A DNA stretch of 64,000 bases from Fluviicola sp. XM-24bin1 (GCA_003149635.1 QCWI01000011.1:1-64000); one strand, 5' to 3'. Shown: positions 9,138 through 17,714, counted from the first letter of the stretch. A program made the numbers and translations. The notes: a model not told the origin generated them from the letters alone.

Positions 9138-9180
9138 GAAAAAGCCCCGGTACTTTGAGAACCTCAGTGACCAGGGCTTT
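9138..9180 (-). terminator. Terminator-like hairpin
   Basis: AAAGCCCCGGTA at 9141 pairs with ACCAGGGCTTT ending at 9180. On the minus strand the stem is followed by a T run, so it would stop the lipoprotein transcript; it may also act on beta-mannosidase readthrough. Confidence 0.5.
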
Positions 9181-9202
9181 AAGATATTTGAATGGATGGC
9201 AC

Positions 9203-9236
9203 AAAAAAAGCCTCGATCAAATTGAACAAGGCTTTA
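9203..9236 (-). terminator. Rho-independent terminator of the 9.3-kb lipoprotein gene
   Basis: AAAGCCT (9208-9214) pairs with AGGCTTT (9229-9235); the minus-strand product ends in seven T. It lies about 60 nt after the lipoprotein stop. Confidence 0.6.
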
Positions 9237-9295
9237 AATATCCTTCGGCTTTCTCGCCTTGAGGGGCTCGGCCTAAGTCTTCAATAAGCTATCGC

Positions 9296-9835
9296 TTATT
9301 TCTTATTGAAAGTGATAGAAATGCTAGTTCCTTCAGCCATTTTGTCCATGTCCATGCCGTCAGTCATTCTTTCGATCATTTCTCCAGCTCTTGGCTCGTC
9401 TTTCATTGCTTTCTTAATCGCCTTAACGATTTCAGTAGCTTGAAGTGTCGCTGTCATGTTATCTCCGTCCATTTCAACTTGAACAGTGATTTCACCTTTA
9501 ACACCACCTTGCTCCATTCCGATAGTCAAATCTTCACCATCCAAAGACCAAGTTCCTTCTTGACTTTCTCCTTCAGCAGAGATAACCAATTTCCCTCCTT
9601 CTTTGAATTCGATAGTAGCAGCTTTCAAGTCTTCGCTTGCTTCTTGCTCCATCTCTTTTTGGCCTTCTTTTACCATTTTCTTCATCTCAGATGGAATTCC
9701 GTCTCCCATTGTGATTTCAACTGAAGATGGATCAACAGACCACTTTCCTACCAAATCTCCTTCGGATACACCTCCACATGATGCTACAACGAATAGAACT
9801 GCCAAAGCTGCAATTCCTGCAATTACTTTTTTCAT
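9296..9835 (-). CDS. Lipoprotein of unknown function, lipocalin-like
   Basis: The start is taken at the ATG at 9835 (179 residues) because a signal peptide follows it directly: MKKVIAGIAALAVLFVVASCGG, with lipobox VASC and Cys20 as the lipidated residue. An ATG 19 codons upstream would spoil the signal. The mature part begins EGDLVGKWSVDPSSVEITMG and holds strands such as GGKLVISAEGESQEGTWSLDGEDLTI, the G-x-W pattern of lipocalin-like small-protein domains found in many Bacteroidota lipoproteins. It is acidic, Met-rich and probably outer-membrane anchored. It is transcribed divergently from the marR-like gene. No function is known to me. Confidence 0.85.
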   Translation of the reverse strand: MKKVIAGIAALAVLFVVASCGGVSEGDLVGKWSVDPSSVEITMGDGIPSEMKKMVKEGQKEMEQEASEDLKAATIEFKEGGKLVISAEGESQEGTWSLDGEDLTIGMEQGGVKGEITVQVEMDGDNMTATLQATEIVKAIKKAMKDEPRAGEMIERMTDGMDMDKMAEGTSISITFNKK

Positions 9836-9942
9836 TTTTTTATTTATTAGGTTAATTAATCGGATCGGCGAATGTACTGATTTTCTGCTCATTTAAAAAA
9901 GGTTATTCAAAGAGAGTTTTAATAAAATTTTAGTGTTTGTAG

Positions 9943-9973
9943 TTGGAAAATAATACCATGGTATTTATTTTTG
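9943..9973 (+). promoter_or_regulatory. Promoter and palindromic operator of the MarR-OsmC pair
   Basis: TTG (9943-9945), 20 nt spacer, then TATTTTTG (9966-9973) form a good -33/-7 promoter ending 4 nt before the ATG at 9978. The perfect 14-bp palindrome AATACCATGGTATT (9952-9965) fills the spacer, exactly where a repressor would block polymerase. Binding by the adjacent MarR protein is inferred. Confidence 0.65.
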
Positions 9974-9977
9974 TAAT

Positions 9978-10439
9978 ATGAAAATTGAAGATGCGATACA
10001 ATCAAAGTTTCCTTCCTCTCAGGTAAAGGCGATTGTGAACTTGCGATATACGGCGAATTACGTTGGGGCAATTCAAAATACTTTTATGTCAAGTTTTGGA
10101 TTGACTATGCCTCAATTTAATATTCTGCGCATCCTTCGTGGAGCAGGGACGGAGATTACAGTGAACACTGTAAAAGATAGAATGATTGAGAAGTCTCCGA
10201 ATACTACCCGATTAATGGACAAGCTCATTGATAAGGGGTTGATTTCCAGAACGCGCTGTAGTGATGATCGTCGTGTGGTATTCGTGCAGATTACAAAGGA
10301 GGGTTTGGATCTATTGTCTCAAATTGATGTGAAATTTGAAGATGAAGGAGAAAAATTTGTTCCGAATCGACTCTCAGACGAGGATGCGGAAAAATTAAGC
10401 GAATTACTGGACAAACTCAGAGAGTGTGTCGAATCCTGA
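9978..10439 (+). CDS. MarR-family transcriptional regulator
   Basis: 153 residues, the family's usual length. The winged-helix region is clear: MPQFNILRILRGAG (helix 2-3), the recognition helix KSPNTTRLMDKLIDKGLISR (about 73-92) and the wing RCSDDRRVVFVQITKEG. MarR proteins bind palindromes as dimers and release DNA on binding a ligand or on cysteine oxidation. The N-terminal cysteine of classic OhrR is absent; cysteines occur instead in the wing (RTRCSDD) and near the C-terminus (RECVES). A palindrome sits in its own promoter, and the OsmC gene starts within its 3' end, so self-repression with control of OsmC is likely. Confidence 0.93.
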   Translation: MKIEDAIQSKFPSSQVKAIVNLRYTANYVGAIQNTFMSSFGLTMPQFNILRILRGAGTEITVNTVKDRMIEKSPNTTRLMDKLIDKGLISRTRCSDDRRVVFVQITKEGLDLLSQIDVKFEDEGEKFVPNRLSDEDAEKLSELLDKLRECVES

Positions 10440-10809
10440 TCTTATAGGAAGCAACGAAAACGGTTTTACCGTGAAAATGACCGTTCGTGGACACGAGGTC
10501 ATTGCGGATGAGCCGGAAGATGTTGGTGGTACAAACCTAGGTGCTAAGCCGGGTGAACTGTTGTTGTCGTCACTTGCAGGTTGTAAGCTAATCACGATGC
10601 GTATGTACGCGGAAAGAAAGGGATGGGAGTTAGGTGAGACGACGATTGAATTGCGTTATATCGAAAAGGGTGATCCTACAATTGTGGGGAAGAAGATTCG
10701 TTTCTCCGGCGATTTAGACGAAGATCAGGTAAAGAGATTGATTGATATTTCAGGTCGATGCCCCGTGGCAAAGATGCTCCAGAACTCGATTACTTACGAG
10801 GTTGTTTAA
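10426..10809 (+). CDS. OsmC/Ohr-family peroxidase-like protein
   Basis: 127 residues starting with GTG at 10426, overlapping the marR-like gene by 14 nt. OsmC-fold proteins reduce organic hydroperoxides through two cysteines; both are present: Cys53 in LLSSLAGCKLITMRMYAE and Cys112 in ISGRCPVAKML. The middle motif ADEPEDVGGTNLGAKPGELLL is typical of the YhfA-like branch rather than strict Ohr. Coupling to a MarR regulator resembles the ohrR-ohr arrangement and points to a role in oxidative or electrophile stress. The physiological substrate is not known. Confidence 0.9.
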   Translation: MSNPDLIGSNENGFTVKMTVRGHEVIADEPEDVGGTNLGAKPGELLLSSLAGCKLITMRMYAERKGWELGETTIELRYIEKGDPTIVGKKIRFSGDLDEDQVKRLIDISGRCPVAKMLQNSITYEVV

Positions 10810-10950
10810 TCACTTCGCCGATTTCAACTTTTTCTTATTGTTTTTCAACGCGATGCCCAACCCGAGCAAAGCTGTATCAAAACCTTGTTCCTTGTTCTGA
10901 TTTTTCTGCTGTTTCTTCAGCAGTTTTGCTATTTCAATAGAAGTTAACAT
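10810..10950 (-). CDS. Possible 46-residue basic small protein
   Basis: An ATG at 10950 opens a 46-codon frame reading MLTSIEIAKLLKKQQKNQNK, then EQGFDTALLGLGIALKNNKKKLKSAK, stopping with TGA at 10810-10812, immediately after the convergent osmC stop. It is rich in Lys and Gln with an amphipathic or weakly hydrophobic middle. Composition and the clean fit in the intergenic gap suggest a real gene, but there is no recognised family and no strong ribosome binding site, so it could be chance. Confidence 0.4.
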   Translation of the reverse strand: MLTSIEIAKLLKKQQKNQNKEQGFDTALLGLGIALKNNKKKLKSAK

Positions 10951-11048
10951 ACCGCTTAATTTTAAATTCTAATTTCAATATAAGCAAACGGCGTACCATT
11001 TCCGGGTCGATGTTCTGAACGGTAGTGTTGAAAGATTAAACGGGAAAA

Positions 11049-11600
11049 TTATTTACAGCACGTGTAGACGAAAGCTGGAGGTAAGTTTCTGATAGTGAAT
11101 TGAATATTGACATCATCAAAAATTCCTTCCAAGTAACGCTTTGATTGCAACGAATACTGGAATTGAATGTATTTCCCTTTGTTATGCAGTGCCGTATGGG
11201 CCGCATTGACAACATTGGCGCGAAGTTGCTCTGGAAATACCATCAAGGGCAGGGAAGAGACTACCGCATCAGCAGTTCCGGCTTCTTTCACGTAATTTCC
11301 TATGTTTTCTGCTGAATCATGGATGATTTGAGCACGTGGATCGTTTATTCGAGAAGAAACTTGGTTGTAGAATTCGTCGTTGAGCTCAAAAACATACAAT
11401 TTCGCATCAGGTGCCATTCGTTCCAGCATGATTTCCGTGAAGACACCATTTCCAGGGCCTAATTCGATAATGACCTTGGAATTTTCGAAATCAACATTCT
11501 TCAACATTTTCTCAGCGAGGAACTTCGTGCTCGGTGCAACGGCTCCCACCATTTGGCGGTCTTTGAAAAACTGTCGTAGGAATTTGGTCTTAGCGCCCAT
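11049..11600 (-). CDS. SAM-dependent methyltransferase, PmtA-like
   Basis: 183 residues. The Rossmann methyltransferase motif I is IIELGPGNGVFTEIML (about 44-59), followed by an acidic strand YVFELNDEFY. The N-terminal RQMVGAVAPSTKFLAEKML and the motif VVSSLPLMVFP resemble bacterial phosphatidylethanolamine N-methyltransferase (PmtA) and rRNA dimethylases; the SSLPL sequence rather than an NxPY motif favours the PmtA-like group. It may methylate a lipid head group, but the substrate is inferred. The start is 3 nt after the dihydroorotase-like stop, so it is the last gene of that operon. Confidence 0.8.
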   Translation of the reverse strand: MGAKTKFLRQFFKDRQMVGAVAPSTKFLAEKMLKNVDFENSKVIIELGPGNGVFTEIMLERMAPDAKLYVFELNDEFYNQVSSRINDPRAQIIHDSAENIGNYVKEAGTADAVVSSLPLMVFPEQLRANVVNAAHTALHNKGKYIQFQYSLQSKRYLEGIFDDVNIQFTIRNLPPAFVYTCCK

Positions 11601-11603
11601 GAA

Positions 11604-12863
11604 TTACTGTTTGATCGCTAATTTACCATTATTAAACACTCCGAGCACTTTGCCTTTCAGTGTTTGATCCAAATATGGTGTGTTGAACGCGTTCCCTAAG
11701 ATGTCCTCTTTGTTCAACGTCCATTCTGTATTTGGCTGAAAAAGTGTCACATCCGCAGTCGCTCCTTCTTCAATGGATACGACATCTACTTTCAATAACT
11801 TTCTTGAGTTATTCGTTATCGCGTTAATCACAACGTCCAACTCGAACTCTTCACATTTTTGCAGAGTACCTAAACTAGATTGCAATCCAATATTTCCGTA
11901 CTCAGCCAAGTCGAATTCCAAGTCTTTCTCTTCTTTATCTTGAGGTCGGTGATCAGTAACTATACAATCGATGGTTCCGTCTTTCAATCCCGCCCAAAGC
12001 GCCTTGCGATCCGTTTCAAATCGAAGAGGAGGCATGACTTTGAAGTTCGAGTCAAATCCCAAAACAGCTTCTTCGTTGTGCGTAAGGCTGGCAACATGAA
12101 CGTCTGCTGTCAAGTTCAATCCTTTGGCCTTCGCTTCGGCAATCAATCGAACACCTTCAGCAGTAGAGACACCGGATAAGTGCAAATTTCCTTCTGTGTA
12201 TTCCAACAAGCGTAAGTTGCGTTCGATTTGAATCACTTCACCAATCGATGGATCGGCTTTCAAGCCTGTTTGCGTAGAGGCCATTCCTTCGTTCACCATT
12301 CCTTTTCCGGCGATATGCGGATCGCGAGAGAATGTCATCACGGTTCCTCCGAAATTCTTTGAGTACAACAAACCACGATACATGATTCCTGCATGAACCG
12401 GGACTAAATCATCGGAGAACAATTGCACTCCGGACTGATTCATGTCATACATTTCCGAGAGGTTTTCACCTTTCATGCCTACAGTAAGCGCTCCGATAGG
12501 GTGGAGGCTGCACGCATGATGCTCGGCACGACGTTTCATGTATTGAATTTGCGATTTGCCATCGACTACTGGGGAAGTTCCCGGAAGAACAGCCACATGC
12601 GTGTATCCACCGAACGTCGCGGCATCTAGTAATTGTTCAATCGTCTGTTTGTATTCCTTGCCTGGATCGCATGTCTCTGATTTCAAATCTACCCATCCAG
12701 CGGAAAGGTGTAAATCGTCTTCTTGAATAACTTGAGAGTCGCCAGCATCAATGTTGTCGGCAATTTTAACGATGCGATCACCTTCAATTTGAACATCAAC
12801 CGTTTTTCCATGGAAAGAGGATTGCGCGTCGACAATCTTGGCTTTCTTGATCACTATTTTCAT
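11604..12863 (-). CDS. Dihydroorotase-like protein with degenerate metal site
   Basis: 419 residues of amidohydrolase fold, matching multifunctional-complex-type dihydroorotases over the full length. In active enzymes the first motif is a G-x-x-D-P-H-V-H loop; here it reads AGWVDLKSETCDPG, with Lys61 and Glu63 in place of the two metal-binding histidines, and the later DHAPH motif is DHRPQ. Several other histidines (HVASLTHNEE) remain. It therefore probably cannot bind the usual two zinc ions and may be a structural partner of aspartate carbamoyltransferase, as known for inactive pseudo-dihydroorotases, or have another task. It lies between the BatA-like gene (11-nt gap) and the PmtA-like gene. 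Confidence 0.85.
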   Translation of the reverse strand: MKIVIKKAKIVDAQSSFHGKTVDVQIEGDRIVKIADNIDAGDSQVIQEDDLHLSAGWVDLKSETCDPGKEYKQTIEQLLDAATFGGYTHVAVLPGTSPVVDGKSQIQYMKRRAEHHACSLHPIGALTVGMKGENLSEMYDMNQSGVQLFSDDLVPVHAGIMYRGLLYSKNFGGTVMTFSRDPHIAGKGMVNEGMASTQTGLKADPSIGEVIQIERNLRLLEYTEGNLHLSGVSTAEGVRLIAEAKAKGLNLTADVHVASLTHNEEAVLGFDSNFKVMPPLRFETDRKALWAGLKDGTIDCIVTDHRPQDKEEKDLEFDLAEYGNIGLQSSLGTLQKCEEFELDVVINAITNNSRKLLKVDVVSIEEGATADVTLFQPNTEWTLNKEDILGNAFNTPYLDQTLKGKVLGVFNNGKLAIKQ

Positions 12864-12874
12864 GCAGTTCGGGT

Positions 12875-14905
12875 CTATTTAAGGATGCGTACCAGTAGCA
12901 TTTCGCTCGCCACAAAAATAAGGGTTAAAATGATACAAATTTTCCAGTAGCTGAACGGTTTGTTAATATCGTTTGTTGATAATTCGCTGGTACTGCTCAT
13001 CTCGTTATACTGAAACTGGTTTTCACCGAAGATGCGTTCAATATCCGATTGTTCGTAATATTTCAATTTGGATTCTGCACGGTTAAAGTTCAAACTCAAT
13101 TTCCCAACAGGAGACTCTGTTTTTATTCCATAGTTGCCTGCAAGAAGCTGCATAAAGTTGTCAAGCTTATTTAAGGAAAGGTAATGAACACCTGAAATTT
13201 CCTCGTGTTGCGGGATCACATCAATATTATTTCCAACAATATGAAATACTTCATCTCCCTTAATTTCTTTGTACACTGGATACTTTGATGCATCTCCAAT
13301 GGTCAATGCGATAGGCTGCGTTCGTTTGGATAATTCGCCCATACGAAGCAGGATTGTAGTAAATAAAACATCATTGGTGATGGGGCCAAAATCTTCGTGC
13401 GCCGAGCTGTAGAACATGAAGGCATATCCGTTTCTTTTGGAATAGGAGAGAAGAGGGAGTCCATTTTGCATAGTGATCAAATCCGAACTGCGCGCATTGT
13501 TTTTTATCGCTTGAAAGGCTTTGTTGACTCCCGGCAGGTTGATGTTGCTGGTTTTTTCTTCGAAAACACCAGAATAGAAAGGATCAGAATCTACCAAAGA
13601 TTTGATTCGCGTCCCGCTGGTAACAGCATTTCCCATGGATGGCAATTTGCATTTCTGCAACAATTGATTCCAAGATCCGAGTTCTGGAGTTCTTCCTGGG
13701 AACAAGGAAATCGATCCTCCTGTTTCGCGGAATGCTTCCAAATAACTGATGATTCCAGAGGGCATTCGATTCGCACCGTTGACCACTACCAAATCTTTCT
13801 GATCGAAATCGTCTTTAGAAATGGACGTAATTTCTTTCGTCAAACACTTGTACGCATCGTTGATCTCATAGATGACATGTGCACCACTGACAGCGTCTTC
13901 ACCATTAATAACAAGAACGTTTGTGTATTTCTTAACCTCGTATGAAATGAAATAAGTGTCGTCGAAAAATACGCTCTGATCGGCCACATTGATCTTACCT
14001 TCGTTCCATCCAGCTTCTTTGTCCGTATGTGTGAAGGTTGTTACGACAGATTTTCCTGCGCCTACGTTCACAAATACCGTTTTGTCCAAGCCTTTTAGTT
14101 GGATAGTAGTCTCAAGGTTTTCGATATCAGCCTCAGTATCGTTCTGAATTTTAATATTCAAGGTGTTGTTCTGACCAACTTTGTGCGTAGGGTTGCTGAA
14201 CCAAACAGAATCCACAAAGACATTGGTTGTTTTTTCAGGAACTAATCGAGTAGGATAATAGGTGATATTGTCATCTGCTTTCGGTAAAACTCTCGATAGA
14301 TCTTTTTGAAAGTCACTGAAAATAAAAGCGTTTACACGTGTTTTTGAATCTTCGTCAAGTAATTTATCCAATACCTCACGTTGCCATTGTGTAGTTTGTT
14401 CTAGGGTTCTCGTTAATGGACTAAGTTGTATGGCATCCAGCTTTTCCATGGCCTCGCGACGGTTGAGCAGTCGTTCCTCACGACCCGACATCTCGTTGGT
14501 ACCAATGATAAAACGAGCGTCTGCTGGAGATTTCTCTACAATTTCTTTCGCTTTCTCTCTGGCTTCTGACAGCAATTCTCCTTCCGGCCCGCGGGCTTGC
14601 ATGGAGAAACTATTATCTAAATAGAAGCTGTAAATCGGTGACTTGGAACTTAGTTTTTCTTCAGAAGTTGCGAAATACGGCTGTGCAAAGGCTAAGACCA
14701 AAAACAAGAATGCCAATAAACGACTGGCTAGGATCAGCCAATGTTTCAAACGTTGTGTAGATTTCGTTTGTTGATCTACATGCTTGATAAAGTTAACGCT
14801 GGAAAAATATAGTGTTTTGTACCGCTTAAAATTGAAAAGGTGAATCACTATTGGGATGGCTAGTGCGGTTAGGGCCCAAAGGAATTCAGGGTACAAAAAC
14901 TTCAT
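12875..14905 (-). CDS. BatA-domain membrane protein
   Basis: 676 residues. The N-terminus, MKFLYPEFLWALTALAIPIV followed by IHLFNFKRYKTLYFSSVNF, is the aerotolerance-regulator BatA N-terminal domain; two helices (about 6-24 and 57-77) enclose it. A vWA-like domain follows (YSFYLDNSFSMQARG, a D-x-S-x-S MIDAS-like motif), then a long periplasmic or cytoplasmic region and one C-terminal helix (about 650-670). Such proteins occur widely in Bacteroidota beside a dihydroorotase-like gene, separate from the full Bat operon. The function is not established; a membrane-associated regulatory role is plausible. It begins the three-gene operon with the dihydroorotase-like and PmtA-like genes. Confidence 0.85.
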   Translation of the reverse strand: MKFLYPEFLWALTALAIPIVIHLFNFKRYKTLYFSSVNFIKHVDQQTKSTQRLKHWLILASRLLAFLFLVLAFAQPYFATSEEKLSSKSPIYSFYLDNSFSMQARGPEGELLSEAREKAKEIVEKSPADARFIIGTNEMSGREERLLNRREAMEKLDAIQLSPLTRTLEQTTQWQREVLDKLLDEDSKTRVNAFIFSDFQKDLSRVLPKADDNITYYPTRLVPEKTTNVFVDSVWFSNPTHKVGQNNTLNIKIQNDTEADIENLETTIQLKGLDKTVFVNVGAGKSVVTTFTHTDKEAGWNEGKINVADQSVFFDDTYFISYEVKKYTNVLVINGEDAVSGAHVIYEINDAYKCLTKEITSISKDDFDQKDLVVVNGANRMPSGIISYLEAFRETGGSISLFPGRTPELGSWNQLLQKCKLPSMGNAVTSGTRIKSLVDSDPFYSGVFEEKTSNINLPGVNKAFQAIKNNARSSDLITMQNGLPLLSYSKRNGYAFMFYSSAHEDFGPITNDVLFTTILLRMGELSKRTQPIALTIGDASKYPVYKEIKGDEVFHIVGNNIDVIPQHEEISGVHYLSLNKLDNFMQLLAGNYGIKTESPVGKLSLNFNRAESKLKYYEQSDIERIFGENQFQYNEMSSTSELSTNDINKPFSYWKICIILTLIFVASEMLLVRILK

Positions 14906-14988
14906 GAACGTAAAGATAAAATTTCGATGGAAATGGCGCGATAGGAAAGGGTTGGAAGTTCCTAAAAATGGTTAATTGGAAATTAGGT

Positions 14989-15065
14989 AGGTATCACCCT
15001 CCCGAGACCTCCCTCAAGGGAAGAGGAGTTCTTCCTGTCCCCTTGAGGGGACTACAGGGGTGACC
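14989..15065. repeat. Imperfect inverted repeat, about 75 nt
   Basis: The left arm runs from GGTATCACCCT through CCTCCCTCAAGGGA and the right arm from TCCCCTTGAGGGGA through CAGGGGTGACC; the two arms are nearly complementary with small bulges. The CCCTCAAGGG/CCCCTTGAGGG core is a type of intergenic repeat common in Flavobacteriales genomes. It lies between divergent... batA-like and upstream of the TIGR02757 stop, and could fold as a terminator-like or MITE-like hairpin. Confidence 0.55.
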
Positions 15066-15076
15066 TTTGAAAAACG

Positions 15077-15835
15077 TTATGTCTTTCCCTCAAAAGCACC
15101 TATCCCAAACAAGGAAAAATCGTATTTACCGGGATCATTCGGGTCAAACTTTCGAAAAACTGACATAATTTCTTCCAGTGCTTTCCAATCGTTTTGTTTG
15201 AGCTTTAAAAGTTTCAAATCGCGCGCAACTCGGGCGGTATGAACATCCAATGGAATCATTAATTCTGAGGTCGGAATGCTTTTCCAGATACCGAAATCCA
15301 CTCCAGAATTGTCGTTGCGTACCATCCAGCGCAAGTACATGTTTAAGCGCTTTGCTGCGGAACCGCGAGATGGATCGGACAAATGTTTCTCTGATCGTTT
15401 TTCGTGTTCCGTTTTGAGCACTTCATTTCGAAAGGAAACAATGCGACCTTGGACTCCCGGAAATTCGTCGTGACTGGAAAATGCTGCTTCTAGCGATCCG
15501 AGTCGCTGGTAAATTGATTGCAGTGCCCGGAAAAAGAAGTCCAAATCTTGAGCGTTGAACGTCCTGTGAACGAAGTCGGGTAGGGCATTCGCCGAATAGT
15601 TCATAATGAATTCATAGGGCTTATCCCCCATGATGGACAACATTCTTTCTCCGCTCTTGATGATCATTTCACGCTTGCCCCAGGCAATAGTTGAAATCAA
15701 CAAGCCAACGATTTCAATGTCTTCTTTCCGTTCAAAACGATGAACGAGTTGAATAGGGTCGGTTTCAATAAATTGTCGATTATTGTACTGCTCGAATTTT
15801 TCGTCGAGATACTCTTTGAGCTCAGAACGCTTCAT
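15077..15835 (-). CDS. TIGR02757 family protein (DUF2400)
   Basis: 252 residues matching the TIGR02757/DUF2400 family: DPIQLVHRFERKEDIEIVGLL near the N-terminus, STIAWGKREMIIKSGERML, then RLNMYLRWMVRNDNSGVDFG and the C-terminal DVHTARVARDLKLL and FDPNDPGKYDFSLFGIGAFE. The last part resembles helix-hairpin-helix DNA glycosylase folds, so a nucleic-acid role has been suspected; no reaction is established. It is the last gene of the run beginning at the LptF/G permease, 9 nt after the LolD-like gene. Confidence 0.88.
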   Translation of the reverse strand: MKRSELKEYLDEKFEQYNNRQFIETDPIQLVHRFERKEDIEIVGLLISTIAWGKREMIIKSGERMLSIMGDKPYEFIMNYSANALPDFVHRTFNAQDLDFFFRALQSIYQRLGSLEAAFSSHDEFPGVQGRIVSFRNEVLKTEHEKRSEKHLSDPSRGSAAKRLNMYLRWMVRNDNSGVDFGIWKSIPTSELMIPLDVHTARVARDLKLLKLKQNDWKALEEIMSVFRKFDPNDPGKYDFSLFGIGAFEGKT

Positions 15836-15844
15836 TATTCTTGT

Positions 15845-16498
15845 CTAGATAACGATGTTACCATCGGACATCACCAATTTACGATCTGTCATGTTGGCCA
15901 ACTCGTTGTTGTGCGTTACGATGATGAACGTTTGACCGAATTGATCACGGAGATCAAAGAACAACTGGTGCAGCTCCTGTGAATTCTTGCTGTCCAAGTT
16001 CCCAGATGGCTCATCCGCAAAGATGACATGAGGTTTATTGATGAGCGAACGTGCTACGGCAATTCGTTGTTGCTCACCTCCAGAAAGTTGATTCGGCTTG
16101 TGATCCGCACGATTCGTTAATCCCAATACCTCTAACAATTTCATGCCCTCGGCTTTCGCATTTTTCATGCTTTCTCCTTTGATCAAAGCGGGTAATGCGA
16201 TGTTCTCAATGGCATTGAATTCCGGTAATAGCTGATGAAATTGGAAAATAAATCCAACCGATGTATTTCGGAACGCTGACATTTGTCGCGAAGACAATTG
16301 GAAAGGATTGATACCGTTGATTTCCACGGTTCCAGCATCAGGCTTGTCCAAAGTTCCAAGAATTTGAAGCAAGGTCGTTTTTCCAGCTCCCGAGGAACCT
16401 ACAATCGATACAATTTCTCCAGACGCAATGTCTAGGTCAATTCCTTTCAGAATTTGAAGATCGTCGTATGATTTTGTTATTCCTCTTGCCGTGAGCAT
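15845..16498 (-). CDS. LolD-like ABC transporter ATP-binding protein
   Basis: 217 residues, a complete ABC ATPase of the LolD/MacB type: Walker [10 protein letters not shown] (34-42), Q-loop region [15 protein letters not shown], signature LSGGEQQR (138-145), Walker [13 protein letters not shown] (158-169) and H-loop VTHNNEL. Such ATPases power permeases moving lipoproteins or other envelope cargo, or FtsEX-like complexes. No permease partner is adjacent; the only nearby permease is of the LptF/G class, which normally uses LptB. The gap to ribBA is 1 nt. The LolD name is by similarity only. Confidence 0.88.
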   Translation of the reverse strand: MLTARGITKSYDDLQILKGIDLDIASGEIVSIVGSSGAGKTTLLQILGTLDKPDAGTVEINGINPFQLSSRQMSAFRNTSVGFIFQFHQLLPEFNAIENIALPALIKGESMKNAKAEGMKLLEVLGLTNRADHKPNQLSGGEQQRIAVARSLINKPHVIFADEPSGNLDSKNSQELHQLFFDLRDQFGQTFIIVTHNNELANMTDRKLVMSDGNIVI

Positions 16499-16499
16499 C

Positions 16500-17714
16500 T
16501 TACATATCTTGTTTTAGGGAGTGTCCCATTTTATCGCGCTTGGTCTTCAAGTACAATTCGTTGTGCTCATTGCTCTTGATTTCCAATTCAACGTTTTCAA
16601 CAATTTCAATACCGTATCCGATCAAACCTGTACGTTTTTTCGGGTTGTTGGACATCAATCGCATTTTTTTAACGCCTAAATCACGAATGATTTGTGCTCC
16701 AATTCCGTAATCACGCTCATCTCCCTTAAATCCAAGTTTGATGTTGGCTTCTAAGGTGTCGTAACCTTCTTCCTGAAGTTTGTAGGCCTTCAGCTTGTTG
16801 AACAATCCGATGCCGCGTCCTTCTTGGTTCATATACACGATGATTCCTTTTCCAGCTTCTTCAATCAATTGCATCGACTTCTGCAATTGTGGCCCGCAAT
16901 CACATCGGCAGGAACCGAAAATATCTCCGGTCATACAAGAGGAGTGCACACGTACCAAAACCGGCTCGTTTTCTTCCCATTCGCCTTTTTTTAGGGCCAA
17001 ATGCTGTTTTCCAGAATTGGTTTCTTCGTATAAGTACATGTCAAAATCACCTTCAATTGTCGGCAATTTGACATCAATTTTCTTTTCAATAAGCGATTCG
17101 TGCTTGATTCGGTATTCGATCAAATCTTCAATGGAAACAATCTTCATGTCGAAACGCTTCGCAATTTCAACCAACTGCGGCAAACGTGCCATGGTTCCGT
17201 CTTCGTTCAAAATCTCAACGATAACTCCAGCAGGTTCGAATCCAGCCAAACGAGAAAGATCAATTGCAGCCTCAGTATGACCAGCGCGTCGAAGAACGCC
17301 ACCTTTCTTTGCTCTCAAAGGGAAGATATGTCCTGGTTTCCCTAATTCTTCCGGGCGAATTTCAGGATCGATTAATGCTTTGATGGTCTTAGATCGGTCG
17401 CTGGCGCTAATTCCAGTTGTACAACCATGTCCAATAAGGTCTACAGAAACGGTAAACGGTGTTTCATATGCTGCAGAGTTCGATTGCACCATAAGATCTA
17501 GCCCTAATTCATCGCATCGATCTTCTACCAATGGAGCACATACCAAACCACGTCCATGCGTCACCATGAAATTGATGATTTCTGGCGTAATGTTTCGAGC
17601 AGCTGTTAAGAAATCTCCCTCATTCTCTCTGTCTTCGTCGTCTACAACGATGACCACCTTACCATTCTTGATTTCTTCAATCGCTTCTTCAATGGTGTTC
17701 AACTCGAATTCCAT
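16500..17714 (-). CDS. ribBA: Bifunctional DHBP synthase / GTP cyclohydrolase II
   Basis: 404 residues, the standard fused enzyme for the first step of each riboflavin branch. The N-terminal RibB domain (1-205) has [10 protein letters not shown] (25-34), [10 protein letters not shown] and [10 protein letters not shown]. The C-terminal RibA domain has the zinc cysteines Cys260, Cys271 and Cys273 in [19 protein letters not shown] and the active-site region [11 protein letters not shown]. All key residues are present, so both activities are expected: ribulose 5-phosphate to DHBP plus formate, and GTP to the pyrimidine precursor. It is embedded in an envelope-related operon, a placement without obvious functional meaning. 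Confidence 0.97.
   Translation of the reverse strand: MEFELNTIEEAIEEIKNGKVVIVVDDEDRENEGDFLTAARNITPEIINFMVTHGRGLVCAPLVEDRCDELGLDLMVQSNSAAYETPFTVSVDLIGHGCTTGISASDRSKTIKALIDPEIRPEELGKPGHIFPLRAKKGGVLRRAGHTEAAIDLSRLAGFEPAGVIVEILNEDGTMARLPQLVEIAKRFDMKIVSIEDLIEYRIKHESLIEKKIDVKLPTIEGDFDMYLYEETNSGKQHLALKKGEWEENEPVLVRVHSSCMTGDIFGSCRCDCGPQLQKSMQLIEEAGKGIIVYMNQEGRGIGLFNKLKAYKLQEEGYDTLEANIKLGFKGDERDYGIGAQIIRDLGVKKMRLMSNNPKKRTGLIGYGIEIVENVELEIKSNEHNELYLKTKRDKMGHSLKQDM

Larger units (their letters stand above)
9015..9295. other. Convergent intergenic region with two hairpins
   Basis: No gene is supported here. Between the converging beta-mannosidase and lipoprotein genes there is a GA/GT-rich stretch (9015-9080) with short imperfect repeats of GCAGTG/GTGAG, a GC-rich patch (9085-9115, ctggcggcaggcagg), and then two terminator-like hairpins listed separately. 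A further small palindrome, AATAAGC-tatc-GCTTATT, covers the lipoprotein stop codon. Confidence 0.5.

Noticed and set aside
12875-14905. Complete Bat aerotolerance operon
   Set aside because: Only one BatA-domain gene is present, with a dihydroorotase-like gene and a methyltransferase; BatB-E and a MoxR ATPase are absent.
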